Positions 28,646-35,505 of a stretch of DNA of 48,273 nucleotides are shown piece after piece; the first letter of the stretch is position 1; every line of letters starts with the position of its first letter. A program made the translations under genes and the position numbers. The notes beneath the pieces are model-generated. The model was given only the letters and a program-made list of their open reading frames with translations. It had not been told where the DNA came from and did not search any database. This DNA is from DAOVFN01 sp964607835. Lineage in GTDB: Archaea > Aenigmatarchaeota > Aenigmatarchaeia > QMZP01. Where the stretch lies: the NCBI GenBank assembly GCA_964607835.1, contig CAZSLL010000009.1:1-48273 (forward strand). The letters are read 5' to 3'.

Positions 28646-30484
28646 ATGACAAAGAAGAATGAAAAGGCCCTGCCGAAAAGCGCGGGCCAGAAAAGGAAAA
28701 TAGTGCCTGACACCTCGGTTCTGGTGAACCATGAGCTGTCCAGGCTCATAAAGGATGGCTCCCTGAAGGGGGCGAGCATAGTTATACCCAGGACTGTCCT
28801 GGACGAGCTCCAGGCCCAGGCATCGAGGGGCAGGGAAATAGGCTTCGAGGGGCTGGAGGAAATCAAGAATATCCGTGAGATAGGGGCAGGGCACAAGGTG
28901 AACGTGGAGTTCACCGGAAAGATGCCCACCCTCGAGGAGATCCAGCTCGCCAAGAAGGGCAGGCTGGACGCCATTATCAAGGACCACGCCTCAAGGGTAG
29001 GGGGAACCCTGATGACCTCGGACTATGTCCAGGCCCTGGTGTCAGAGGCCGAGGGCGTGCCTGTGGAGTACATACGCCACGAAACCCTGAAAGAGAGGGT
29101 GAGCATGGAAAGGTACTTCACTGACGACACGCAGTCAGTGCACCTCAAACAGGGCGCGGTTCCAATGGCCAAAAGGGGCCTTCCCGGCAGCGTGGAGCTC
29201 GTGACACTGGGAAAGGAGCCCGTGACAGAGAAGGAGCTCAAGGCCGTGGAGGACGAGATATTCAACAGGGTGAGGCTTGATGAGAACTCCTACGTGGAAA
29301 TCGGGAAGCATGGCGCCATGGTGGTCCAGATGGGCACCTACAGGATAGCCATAACCAAGCCCCCCTTTTCAGAGGCCATGGAAATCACGGCAGTGAGGCC
29401 CACTGCCAGGCTGAAGCTATCTGACTACAGCCTGCACGAGGAGCTGGAGAAGAGGGTTGTCTCTGGCTCAAGGGGAATCCTTATAGCAGGGCCCCCTGGC
29501 TCAGGGAAGTCCACCTTCGCTGCATCCATAGCTGACGCCATAACCGGTAGGGGCAAGATAGTAAAGACCTTCGAGCAGCCCAGGGACCTCCAGGTGGGCA
29601 AGGAGGTCACCCAGTACGCCCCTCTTGAGGGGGACTGGGAGAAGACATCTGAGCTCCTCCTGCTGGTCAGGCCTGACTACACTATCTTTGACGAGATAAG
29701 GAAGACCAAGGACTTCAGGGTATTCAGCGACATGAGGCTTGCCGGAGTGGGCATGATAGGTGTCATGCACGCCACCCAGCCGGTTTCAGCAATACAGAGG
29801 TTCATAGGACGGATGGAACTGGGAACAATATCCCATGTCATCGACACCGTCATATACATCAACGCCGGAAAAGTGGAGAAGGTGTACGACGTGACCATGA
29901 CTGTGAGGGTGCCCACAGGCATGAAGGACGAGGACCTCTCCAGGCCCATAGTGGAGGTCAGGGACGCCACGACCCACTCACTGGAGTATGAGATATACAC
30001 CTTCGGGGAGGAGAATGTCATCATACCAGTGAGCAAGGAGGAGTCATCTCCAGTGCAGAAGCTTGCTCTCCAGCAGATAAGACAGGAGCTCAGGCAGTAC
30101 GACCCCTCAATGGAGGCTGAGTTCTCTTCTGACAACAGGGTCAACCTGAGGGTAAGGAACTCTGCAATAGGAAAGATGATAGGCAGGAAGGGCGCCAACA
30201 TAAGCGACCTTGAGAAGAGGCTCGGCATAAGGATATCAGTGGAGCCCAAGGAGGGCTCGTTCAAGGACGAGACCGACTGGGACCACTCCGAGTCCGGGGC
30301 CTTCATCAACATCCACACAGAGCCCGGCCTCACAGGCTCTCCGGTGGACATATACAGTGATGAAAGGTACCTCTTCTCCGCCCACGTGGGAAAGAAGGGC
30401 GTCATAAAGGTAAAGAAGAAGTCAGACCTGGGAAGAAAGGTCATAAGGGCCATCGCATCAGGCAACCTCAGAGTTCTGGTGTGA
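28646..30484 (+). CDS. PIN-domain, PilT/VirB11-like ATPase with KH domain
   Basis: A 612-residue archaeal ATPase of the COG1855 type. Domains in order: PIN-like nuclease fold (IVPDTSVLVNHELSRLI, about 19-140, with acidic residues and LMTSDYVQA); ATPase core with Walker A GPPGSGKS (282-289) and IFDEIRKTKDF, MHATQPVSAIQRFIGR; KH domain (about 500-540, AIGKMIGRKGANISDLEKRLG). It combines RNA binding and possible RNA cleavage with a ring-ATPase motor, and is probably cytoplasmic RNA processing or ribosome-linked. The exact role is unknown in the family. Confidence 0.9.
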   Translation: MTKKNEKALPKSAGQKRKIVPDTSVLVNHELSRLIKDGSLKGASIVIPRTVLDELQAQASRGREIGFEGLEEIKNIREIGAGHKVNVEFTGKMPTLEEIQLAKKGRLDAIIKDHASRVGGTLMTSDYVQALVSEAEGVPVEYIRHETLKERVSMERYFTDDTQSVHLKQGAVPMAKRGLPGSVELVTLGKEPVTEKELKAVEDEIFNRVRLDENSYVEIGKHGAMVVQMGTYRIAITKPPFSEAMEITAVRPTARLKLSDYSLHEELEKRVVSGSRGILIAGPPGSGKSTFAASIADAITGRGKIVKTFEQPRDLQVGKEVTQYAPLEGDWEKTSELLLLVRPDYTIFDEIRKTKDFRVFSDMRLAGVGMIGVMHATQPVSAIQRFIGRMELGTISHVIDTVIYINAGKVEKVYDVTMTVRVPTGMKDEDLSRPIVEVRDATTHSLEYEIYTFGEENVIIPVSKEESSPVQKLALQQIRQELRQYDPSMEAEFSSDNRVNLRVRNSAIGKMIGRKGANISDLEKRLGIRISVEPKEGSFKDETDWDHSESGAFINIHTEPGLTGSPVDIYSDERYLFSAHVGKKGVIKVKKKSDLGRKVIRAIASGNLRVLV

Positions 30485-30844
30485 TTGGGACCTGGACCTC
30501 CAGCCTTTCCGGAGAGAGGAAGACCTCCCGGACGGGCCACCCTGTTTCCAGGCCTTGCCTTTTGCACTCCCTGAACAGCCTCTTATAGGCCTGGTCAATT
30601 GCCTCCATGGAGCACTCCAGGCACAGGACATCCTGTGCGGGAAGATTTTTCTCTTTCAGGCCGCTATCCCCAGATACAGGTAAGCAGGCTTCCCGCACTT
30701 CCGGGGATCATCATGGAACAAGCCTGTAAGCGGGCCGGTTATCTCTGCGCCCGAATCCCCCAGGGTTTCCCCGAGTTCCCGGGCCGAATCATCGAAACTG
30801 TCAAGACCATTTCCCTCTGAGAAGGCCACTCTCTCGGCAGGCAT
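30468..30844 (-). pseudogene. GyrI-like effector-binding-domain protein with one frameshift
   Basis: Two minus-strand frames together encode one GyrI/SOUL-like small-molecule-binding domain. The first part (30844 down to about 30700) reads MPAERVAFSEGNGLDSFDDSARELGETL and ITGPLTGLFHDDPRK. The second, in another frame, reads VREACLPVSGDSGLKEKNLPAQDVLCLECSMEAIDQAYKRLF and ends PVREVFLSPERLEVQVPITPEL. The switch is near CGGAAGTGCGGG (about 30697-30706) and needs a single-base indel. Either a recent pseudogene or a sequencing error. The C-terminus overlaps the PIN/KH ATPase end by 17 bases. Confidence 0.6.
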
Positions 30845-30891
30845 CCTCTTCCTGATAATCGTGCTTAATATTTACCATAAGGAAAAAAAGC

Positions 30892-30918
30892 TTACTTGAC
30901 CCAGAGCTTGGCCTTTTC
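30892..30918 (-). repeat. 27-base direct repeat, distal copy of the S15 gene 3' end
   Basis: Identical over 27 bases to 31840-31866, the last eight sense codons and stop of the S15 gene. It lies in the same orientation with no S15 gene attached. It marks the far end of the islet and corresponds to the displaced attachment-site half expected after site-specific integration. Confidence 0.85.
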
Positions 30919-30965
30919 GAATCCTACGTGAGGTTGGTTTTAAAGGCCAGCGGCAATATCTTTTC

Positions 30966-31649
30966 ATGGTTGTTAATAGCAAGGATAAGAAAATGAAGAG
31001 GGTCTGGATAGGAATAGATTCCTGTGACAATCTTAGATATTCTATTGCTGTTGCTGGACCAGAGGATGCTGTCAGGTATTCTCATAAGGAAATCGGAAGG
31101 ATATTAAAGGCGGCCAACGTAAAAAAGATACACTTTAATGATATAGACAGAAAGGTGTTGGATAACTCAAGTGAATCACTGGCCAGAATAATCAAAGGGT
31201 CAAGAACCTTGTCTTTTAGGGTTTTTGAACATAAGAAGCCAGTATTAGAGCCACACAAAAGATATTTTCTGGATTATGTCCCCGAAAAGATGGCCGAGTA
31301 CCTCAAGTCTTTTGACAGGTATAAGAACAGACTTATACAGATTGACATACACAACGATTATGTTGTAAAAGGGGTTCAGGATTCATCCAATGTTTTTGCA
31401 GACAAAATAGTAAGGAAGCTGTCACGAAAGATGAGTAGGAATGACTCTGGAATAAAGATACTCAAGAACGGGAAGGATGGCTTAGAGTCATCAAAGATGA
31501 TAACGAAGAATAAGAATTACATTAAGATAAGAACCAGGGTAATAACACACCAGAATTCAGAAGCTATCAATTTGGCTGATATGTCATTGGGTTTCTTCAA
31601 GAGATATAGAAAACTTGTCAACAAAAAAATCAGATACGAGAAGATTTAA
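30966..31649 (+). CDS. Islet protein of unknown function, possibly DUF3800/RNase H-like
   Basis: 227 residues, lysine-rich and basic. It begins VWIGIDSCDNLRYSIAVAG, an Asp on a first beta strand, has KKIHFNDIDRKVLD, then LIQIDIHNDYVVKGV, and ends INLADMSLGFFKRYRKL. A first-strand Asp and a late LAD motif recall DUF3800-type RNase H folds, but the match is weak. TTTTAAA (30938-30944) lies about 25 bases before the ATG (leaderless). It is the only gene of the islet, so a cargo function such as defence or toxin is conceivable. Confidence 0.55.
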   Translation: MVVNSKDKKMKRVWIGIDSCDNLRYSIAVAGPEDAVRYSHKEIGRILKAANVKKIHFNDIDRKVLDNSSESLARIIKGSRTLSFRVFEHKKPVLEPHKRYFLDYVPEKMAEYLKSFDRYKNRLIQIDIHNDYVVKGVQDSSNVFADKIVRKLSRKMSRNDSGIKILKNGKDGLESSKMITKNKNYIKIRTRVITHQNSEAINLADMSLGFFKRYRKLVNKKIRYEKI

Positions 31650-31839
31650 TCTCCTTGCAATGCCCCTATTGGGACACTGCAGGAGGCTCCGCCAATGACA
31701 AAGCGGCGAACCTTTATAACGCATTTTGGGTTACGACCATACGGAACGATACCCCAAAACACTTGGTTCTATTAATGGATTGTAACCAAGTATTTAAAAG
31801 CATATACTCGCACAGAAAAAAAGCCGAATGCATCATATA
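31650..31839. other. Islet non-coding part with nested inverted repeats
   Basis: No credible gene. TTTTGGG (31724-31730) and CCCAAAA (31753-31759) are one inverted repeat; ACTTGGTT (31761-31768) and AACCAAGT (31784-31791) are another, 8 bp with a 15-base spacer. CTTTATAA (31712-31719) and TATTTAAAAG (31791-31800) are TATA-like. Adjacent dyads beside an attachment-like repeat could be recombinase or accessory binding sites. Confidence 0.4.
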
Positions 31840-31866
31840 TTACTTGACCCAGAGCTTGGCCTTTTC
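31840..31866 (-). repeat. 27-base direct repeat, S15 gene copy
   Basis: The functional copy encodes the C-terminal EKAKLWVK and the stop of S15. It is identical to 30892-30918; identity ends sharply on both sides. Interpreted as the gene-proximal attachment site. Confidence 0.85.
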
Positions 31867-32295
31867 CGGGTTCCACTTCCACTTTTCGGGAAGGGCACCC
31901 TTCCTCTTGTAGAACTTGGCGAGCCTTCTTATCTTGCTCTCTGTGAGCTCAAGGCCCCTGTAAGAGGTGTAGTCTTTCTTGTTCTTGTCCATGTGCTTCC
32001 TGAGGTTCACGGCCTTCTGGACCATGTTGTACATGTCCTCCGGAAGGACCTCATTATAGACCTTGTGCTTTTTCATTATCCTGGCCACCCTCTGCTTGAA
32101 CCCGTCCCTGGTGGAGGGTATGCCGTACTGGTCCCTCAGTATGGCGCCAATCTCAGCTGACTGCTTGCCCTGCTTGGCGAGGTTGGCTATAATCTCCTCT
32201 ACCTCTGCGGGCTTGTACTTCACCCAGGGGGCTGCCCTCTTGAGGGGCTTGCTGGACCCTGACTTCCCTCTCTTCCTTGCGTACATCCTTGCCAT
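31840..32295 (-). CDS. rpsO: Small-subunit ribosomal protein S15
   Basis: 151 residues of the archaeal/eukaryotic S15 (uS15) with its N-terminal extension. MARMYARKRGKSGSSKPLKRAAPWVKY and GLELTESKIRRLAKFYKRKGALP match the family. ATG 32295 is the family start; an in-frame ATG at 32328 inside the leader hairpin element would add 11 residues (MPHPRGRKERH). The last codons form the islet attachment repeat. It binds 16S rRNA helix 22 and often regulates its own translation in other organisms. Confidence 0.93.
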   Translation of the reverse strand: MARMYARKRGKSGSSKPLKRAAPWVKYKPAEVEEIIANLAKQGKQSAEIGAILRDQYGIPSTRDGFKQRVARIMKKHKVYNEVLPEDMYNMVQKAVNLRKHMDKNKKDYTSYRGLELTESKIRRLAKFYKRKGALPEKWKWNPEKAKLWVK

Positions 32296-32408
32296 ATGTC
32301 TTTCCTTCCGCCCCCGCGGATGCGGCATACACTCCGGTGCAGACCAGAAGCAGTTGGCCTCTGGGTTCCATGGATTGGTTAATTAATGAGGGCATGGGTT
32401 TAAAAAGG
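32296..32408 (-). promoter_or_regulatory. Promoter and structured leader of S15
   Basis: CCTTTTTAAAC (32398-32408, minus strand) implies a leader of about 80 bases; the same AT-rich block serves the divergent gene at 32428. CCAGA-N11-TCTGG (about 32346-32366) is a hairpin. GTATG (32326-32330) is followed directly by CCGC-ATCC-GCGG, then GGGCGGAAGGAAAG and the start codon. The 18 bases 32325-32342 are identical to 6821-6838 in the secretion ATPase leader. Confidence 0.6.
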
Positions 32409-32427
32409 TTGGCATGAAAATGGGTTC

Positions 32428-32826
32428 ATGGAAGACCAGCTTGTTGCTCTTATGTATGATGTTTCTGATGCGGACAGAAGGCTCAGGCTGCAGATTTTGC
32501 CAAAGGATGCCACTGAGCTTGTCAGGAAATACCATATGCAAATGGATATCGCTACAGGCGGCTATATCGTTTTCGGAATCAACAACGAAGATGTTCTGCA
32601 GGCAGCAGACATGCTTATTGACAAATCCAGGGTAAGCCCGGTATCCGGAAAATATGATTCCTGGGAAATATTCGAGGAGCAGGGAACGGTGAATATGAAT
32701 CCGGCAGAGTCGCTTGATACAATGGAAGACAGGGATTACTACCAGATTGCGGATTTTGTATTCGAGCCCGGGCAGAGGGCAGAGGTTACAGGAGAGATTG
32801 TGCGGATTCTCTCCCACGCAGATTAG
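32428..32826 (+). CDS. Hypothetical acidic protein (132 aa)
   Basis: 132 residues, acidic, without membrane spans or cysteines (MEDQLVALMYDVSDADRRLRLQ, ATGGYIVFGINNEDVLQAAD). The alternation of strands and helices suggests a small alpha/beta fold. No family is recognised. GTTTAAAAAGG (32398-32408) about 27 bases upstream predicts leaderless expression, divergent from S15. Base composition is somewhat more A+T-rich than most neighbours. It converges on threonine synthase with three bases between stops. Confidence 0.55.
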   Translation: MEDQLVALMYDVSDADRRLRLQILPKDATELVRKYHMQMDIATGGYIVFGINNEDVLQAADMLIDKSRVSPVSGKYDSWEIFEEQGTVNMNPAESLDTMEDRDYYQIADFVFEPGQRAEVTGEIVRILSHAD

Positions 32827-32829
32827 CGC

Positions 32830-34083
32830 TCAGCCAAGCAGCTTCCCCAGGTCAGGGCTCTTTGATACGTTCTCAGGCTTTCCCTTTATGGATGTTTGGG
32901 GGGTCTTGAGTCCGTGGCCTGTGACCAGGCAGGCGATTTTAGAGCCCTTAGGAAGGTCCTTCCTGGCCCTGATGAGGCCCGCCAAGGCGCATGCCCCCGC
33001 GGGCTCGGCGAATATGCCCTCCCTCCGGGCCAGCAGCTCGCGCGCCCTTAGTATCTCCCTGTCTGTCACGCTTTCAGCAAGGCCTCCTGAAGCAAGAATG
33101 GACGAAACAGCCCTGTCCCCGTCAAGGGGCTCGCCGCACTCTATTGCACCTGCCACTGTGGAGCATTTTCCGGGCCTTATCTCACCTTTCCTCTTCACGG
33201 CTCTGGCCACCGGAGAGCAACCGCTTGCCTGGATTCCCGCAAGCCTTGGGAGCCTCCTTGAGAGGCCCAGGCGCCTCCATTCCCTGAAGGCCTTCCAGGT
33301 TGCGGATATCAGGGTACCGTTGCCAACGGGGCAGAAGACGTGGGTAATGCCTGGGTTCTGGTCAGCTAACTCGAAGCCCACTGATTTTGTGCCCTCCCTG
33401 CGGAAGAGATAATCACCCAGCAGGATGTATCCGAGCTCAGACGAGGCCCTCTCTGCAAGCCTCGCCGCATCAGCGTAGCTTCCCTTCACCCTGAGCACTC
33501 TGGCACCGTAGGCCAGCATCTGGGTGACCTTGGAAACCCTGACATCAGAGGGAGCGAACACCGTGCAAGAGAGGCCGGCTATTGAGCAGTATGCCGAGAC
33601 AGAGGCGCCCATGTTCCCGGTAGAAGCCAGAACCACCATGAGCTTACTTCCACGGAATCTGTTCACACCAGAACGCTTGCCATGCCCCGAGGGTGCCTTA
33701 GGAAAATCTGAATGTGCGCCTTCCAGAGCCCTTGCCACCTCCACAGAGGAGCCCCTGTCCTTGAAAGAGCCCGTGGGGTTCTGGGACTCGAGCTTGAACC
33801 ACAGCTCTGAGCCGGGGACCATCTCCTTTTCAATGTTGCTGGAGCGCACCAGGGGAGTGCCGCCCTCCCCAAGCGAGAGCAGACTCCTGACAGGGAAGAA
33901 CTCGAGGTACCTGGAATGCCTGAAGGGCCTGGAACGGAGGAGGGAGAGCGAGACCCGCTTTCTCAGCTTTGTGTAATCATAAGCCACCTCAAGCGATGAG
34001 CCGCACGATTCACACCTGCATGACTGGGACTCTGGGGGGTACTCCTTCCCGCATGAGAAGCATCTCACGCATCTCTCGTGCAT
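32830..34083 (-). CDS. thrC: Threonine synthase
   Basis: A 417-residue PLP enzyme converting O-phosphohomoserine to threonine. An N-terminal zinc-ribbon-like segment (C5, C8, C11 and C22, C24, C27) precedes LGEGGTPLVR and the PLP lysine in NPTGSFKDRGSS (K108). ASTGNMGASVSAYC and PVGNGTLISATWKAF are the further cofactor-contact segments. The region around residue 120-150 has an unusual Ser/Gly/Lys-rich insertion (KAPSGHGKRSGVNRFRGSK). The minus-strand CTATAAATAG (about 34106-34115) is the promoter, about 27 bases from the ATG. Confidence 0.88.
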   Translation of the reverse strand: MHERCVRCFSCGKEYPPESQSCRCESCGSSLEVAYDYTKLRKRVSLSLLRSRPFRHSRYLEFFPVRSLLSLGEGGTPLVRSSNIEKEMVPGSELWFKLESQNPTGSFKDRGSSVEVARALEGAHSDFPKAPSGHGKRSGVNRFRGSKLMVVLASTGNMGASVSAYCSIAGLSCTVFAPSDVRVSKVTQMLAYGARVLRVKGSYADAARLAERASSELGYILLGDYLFRREGTKSVGFELADQNPGITHVFCPVGNGTLISATWKAFREWRRLGLSRRLPRLAGIQASGCSPVARAVKRKGEIRPGKCSTVAGAIECGEPLDGDRAVSSILASGGLAESVTDREILRARELLARREGIFAEPAGACALAGLIRARKDLPKGSKIACLVTGHGLKTPQTSIKGKPENVSKSPDLGKLLG

Positions 34084-34151
34084 GATATTATCTTGTCCGT
34101 GGCCGCTATTTATAGGGGCTGCATCAACTATAAACAGGTGTTAGATTGGCC

Positions 34152-35033
34152 ATGGATTTCTCTGCCCTGCTCCAGTCAGCCCCACAGCTTTTCAGGGACA
34201 TGCCCCTCATAATAAACATGGTACAGCTCGTTTTCTACGCCGGCTTTGCCCTGACCTTCGGGGGCTATGTAATGAAAGGCTACAGGGGATTCATCTCAGG
34301 CAGGATGAGGCTCCTCGGAAGGCTGGCTTTCGGAACCCTGGCAGTGATGTGCGGCATAGGAATATCATGGGCTTTCCCGTTCTTCAGCGAGGCCTACATA
34401 TACCAGATAATGCAGACGCTGTTCATAAACGTGATAATAGGGGGTATACTCGCCACCGCTGTCCTGTTCACTGCAGTGAGACTGGCCTCGCACAATATCT
34501 TCAATGTGCCAGGAATCGACAGGGCCATTGAAAACCTGAAGAAGCTGAAGAAAAATGCCAAAGAGGTAGAGAAGAGCGACATGGGAAAAAAGAGGCAGGG
34601 AATAAGGCATCCTGTCAGGATGGCAGGGGTGGCAGTGCTGGCAGTCTTCCTCGTGTTTTCGCTGGCGGGCTTCAGGGGATTTCCCAGCCCCATGGAGGAG
34701 CTGGGCTTCAGCCAGGGGGACCTGGAAAACATGGCAGACCAAATGGATCAGATAAGCGGGGAGTATGGGGACCAGCTTGAAGGAATGCTCTCCCCGGAAT
34801 GCATGGGAGCGGTAGACGTCCTGCAGGACCAGGCATCGCTCGAGCAGGCCCGGTCCTATTCAAGCCCCACACTGGAGCAGGCAGTCAGGGAGCAGACAGG
34901 CGAGGAGGTTTCCAGCATGATAATGTTGGATTCAGGGGAGGACACATACGTGGTTTCCATGACAAGCAATTACGTATGCATATCCACACTTGACAGCCTG
35001 TGCCTGTGCAGGGAGAACGGTAGCCAGGCATGA
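34152..35033 (+). CDS. Membrane protein with extracytoplasmic C-terminal domain, unknown function
   Basis: About 293 residues. Three N-terminal spans (around 22-42, 58-78, 85-108), a basic loop (ENLKKLKKNAKEVEKSDMGKKRQGIRH), a fourth span (MAGVAVLAVFLVFSLAGF), then about 120 acidic, cysteine-containing residues (SPECMGAVDV, YVCISTLDSLCLC) that may lie outside. No family is recognised. ATG 34152 is chosen because ACTATAAAC (34127-34135) lies about 22-27 bases upstream; a TTG at 34146 is possible. Confidence 0.6.
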   Translation: MDFSALLQSAPQLFRDMPLIINMVQLVFYAGFALTFGGYVMKGYRGFISGRMRLLGRLAFGTLAVMCGIGISWAFPFFSEAYIYQIMQTLFINVIIGGILATAVLFTAVRLASHNIFNVPGIDRAIENLKKLKKNAKEVEKSDMGKKRQGIRHPVRMAGVAVLAVFLVFSLAGFRGFPSPMEELGFSQGDLENMADQMDQISGEYGDQLEGMLSPECMGAVDVLQDQASLEQARSYSSPTLEQAVREQTGEEVSSMIMLDSGEDTYVVSMTSNYVCISTLDSLCLCRENGSQA

Positions 35034-35067
35034 GCGCTATTTATATTCCCCTTTCCAATCCTTATCC

Positions 35068-35238
35068 ATGGAAAGCAAGGTAACGCTCTGTCCATTCTGC
35101 GACAGGGAGCAGACCATAAGCAGGGACACGGAGACAGCCAGGTGCGAGAGCTGCGGAAAGGTGTTCAGCAACGACACCCAGGAGCATTCCCATCCGCATG
35201 AGTTCTGGTCAAACCCTGACAACTGCGCAGGATTTTAA
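35068..35238 (+). CDS. Small zinc-ribbon protein (56 aa)
   Basis: 56 residues with CPFCDREQTISRDTETARCESCG, a C4 zinc ribbon, followed by a His-rich tail (EHSHPHEFWSNPDNC). ATG 35068 is preferred because CTATTTATATT (35037-35047) is about 27 bases upstream. The short zinc ribbon could bind nucleic acid or a protein partner; the function is unknown. Confidence 0.65.
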   Translation: MESKVTLCPFCDREQTISRDTETARCESCGKVFSNDTQEHSHPHEFWSNPDNCAGF

Positions 35239-35366
35239 AGGCCTTTTGCTGGTCAGGGTTAGATTTAAATATGTGACCCTCAATTATATTCTTTATGTGC
35301 ACAAGCCTGACCCTTGTTGGTTTTCAGGGCAGCATGTCTTCATTTTCGGTCAGTGGGGGTGTTTGC

Positions 35367-35468
35367 ATGGATTTTCTGGTGGCAGAGGAAGAGCCTGACT
35401 GGGGAGAGGACGAGGAGAACGAAGACCCAGAGGGAGAGTTTGAAGAGGGGTTTGAGGAAGACTTCTGA
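35367..35468 (+). CDS. Tiny acidic protein (33 aa)
   Basis: MDFLVAEEEPDWGEDEENED continuing to GFEEDF: 33 residues, more than half Asp or Glu. GGGGGTG (35355-35361) is a Shine-Dalgarno-like match about five bases before the ATG. An in-frame ATG at 35334 would add 11 residues. A TATA-like GATTTAAATATG (35262-35273) lies upstream; 35239-35333 otherwise holds nothing clear. It may be an acidic partner of a basic or nucleic-acid-binding protein. Confidence 0.45.
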   Translation: MDFLVAEEEPDWGEDEENEDPEGEFEEGFEEDF

Positions 35469-35505
35469 GTCCCTAATTTTTGGGGCAGCGACCCCGAAGG
35501 TTTCT

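Larger units (their letters stand above)
30919..31866. mobile_element. Small AT-rich islet inserted at the 3' end of the S15 gene
   Basis: About 0.95 kb lies between 27-base direct repeats (30892-30918 and 31840-31866), one of which is the functional end of the S15 gene. The interior is A+T-rich, has different codon use (AAA, AAT, ATA, GAT) and carries one ORF. Integration at a gene's 3' end that restores the gene is typical of tyrosine-recombinase elements. No integrase is present, so this is a non-autonomous element or the remnant of a larger one. Confidence 0.7.

Noticed and set aside
29677..30567. Minus-strand open frame of about 296 codons opposite the PIN/KH ATPase
   Set aside because: It is a shadow of a strongly supported gene. 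Composition is unlike real proteins of this genome and it has no homology.
30901..30947. TTCGAATCC, a T-loop-like sequence near the islet end, suggesting a tRNA gene
   Set aside because: No acceptor stem, D-arm or anticodon arm can be drawn around it. The sequence continues directly from the S15-derived repeat.
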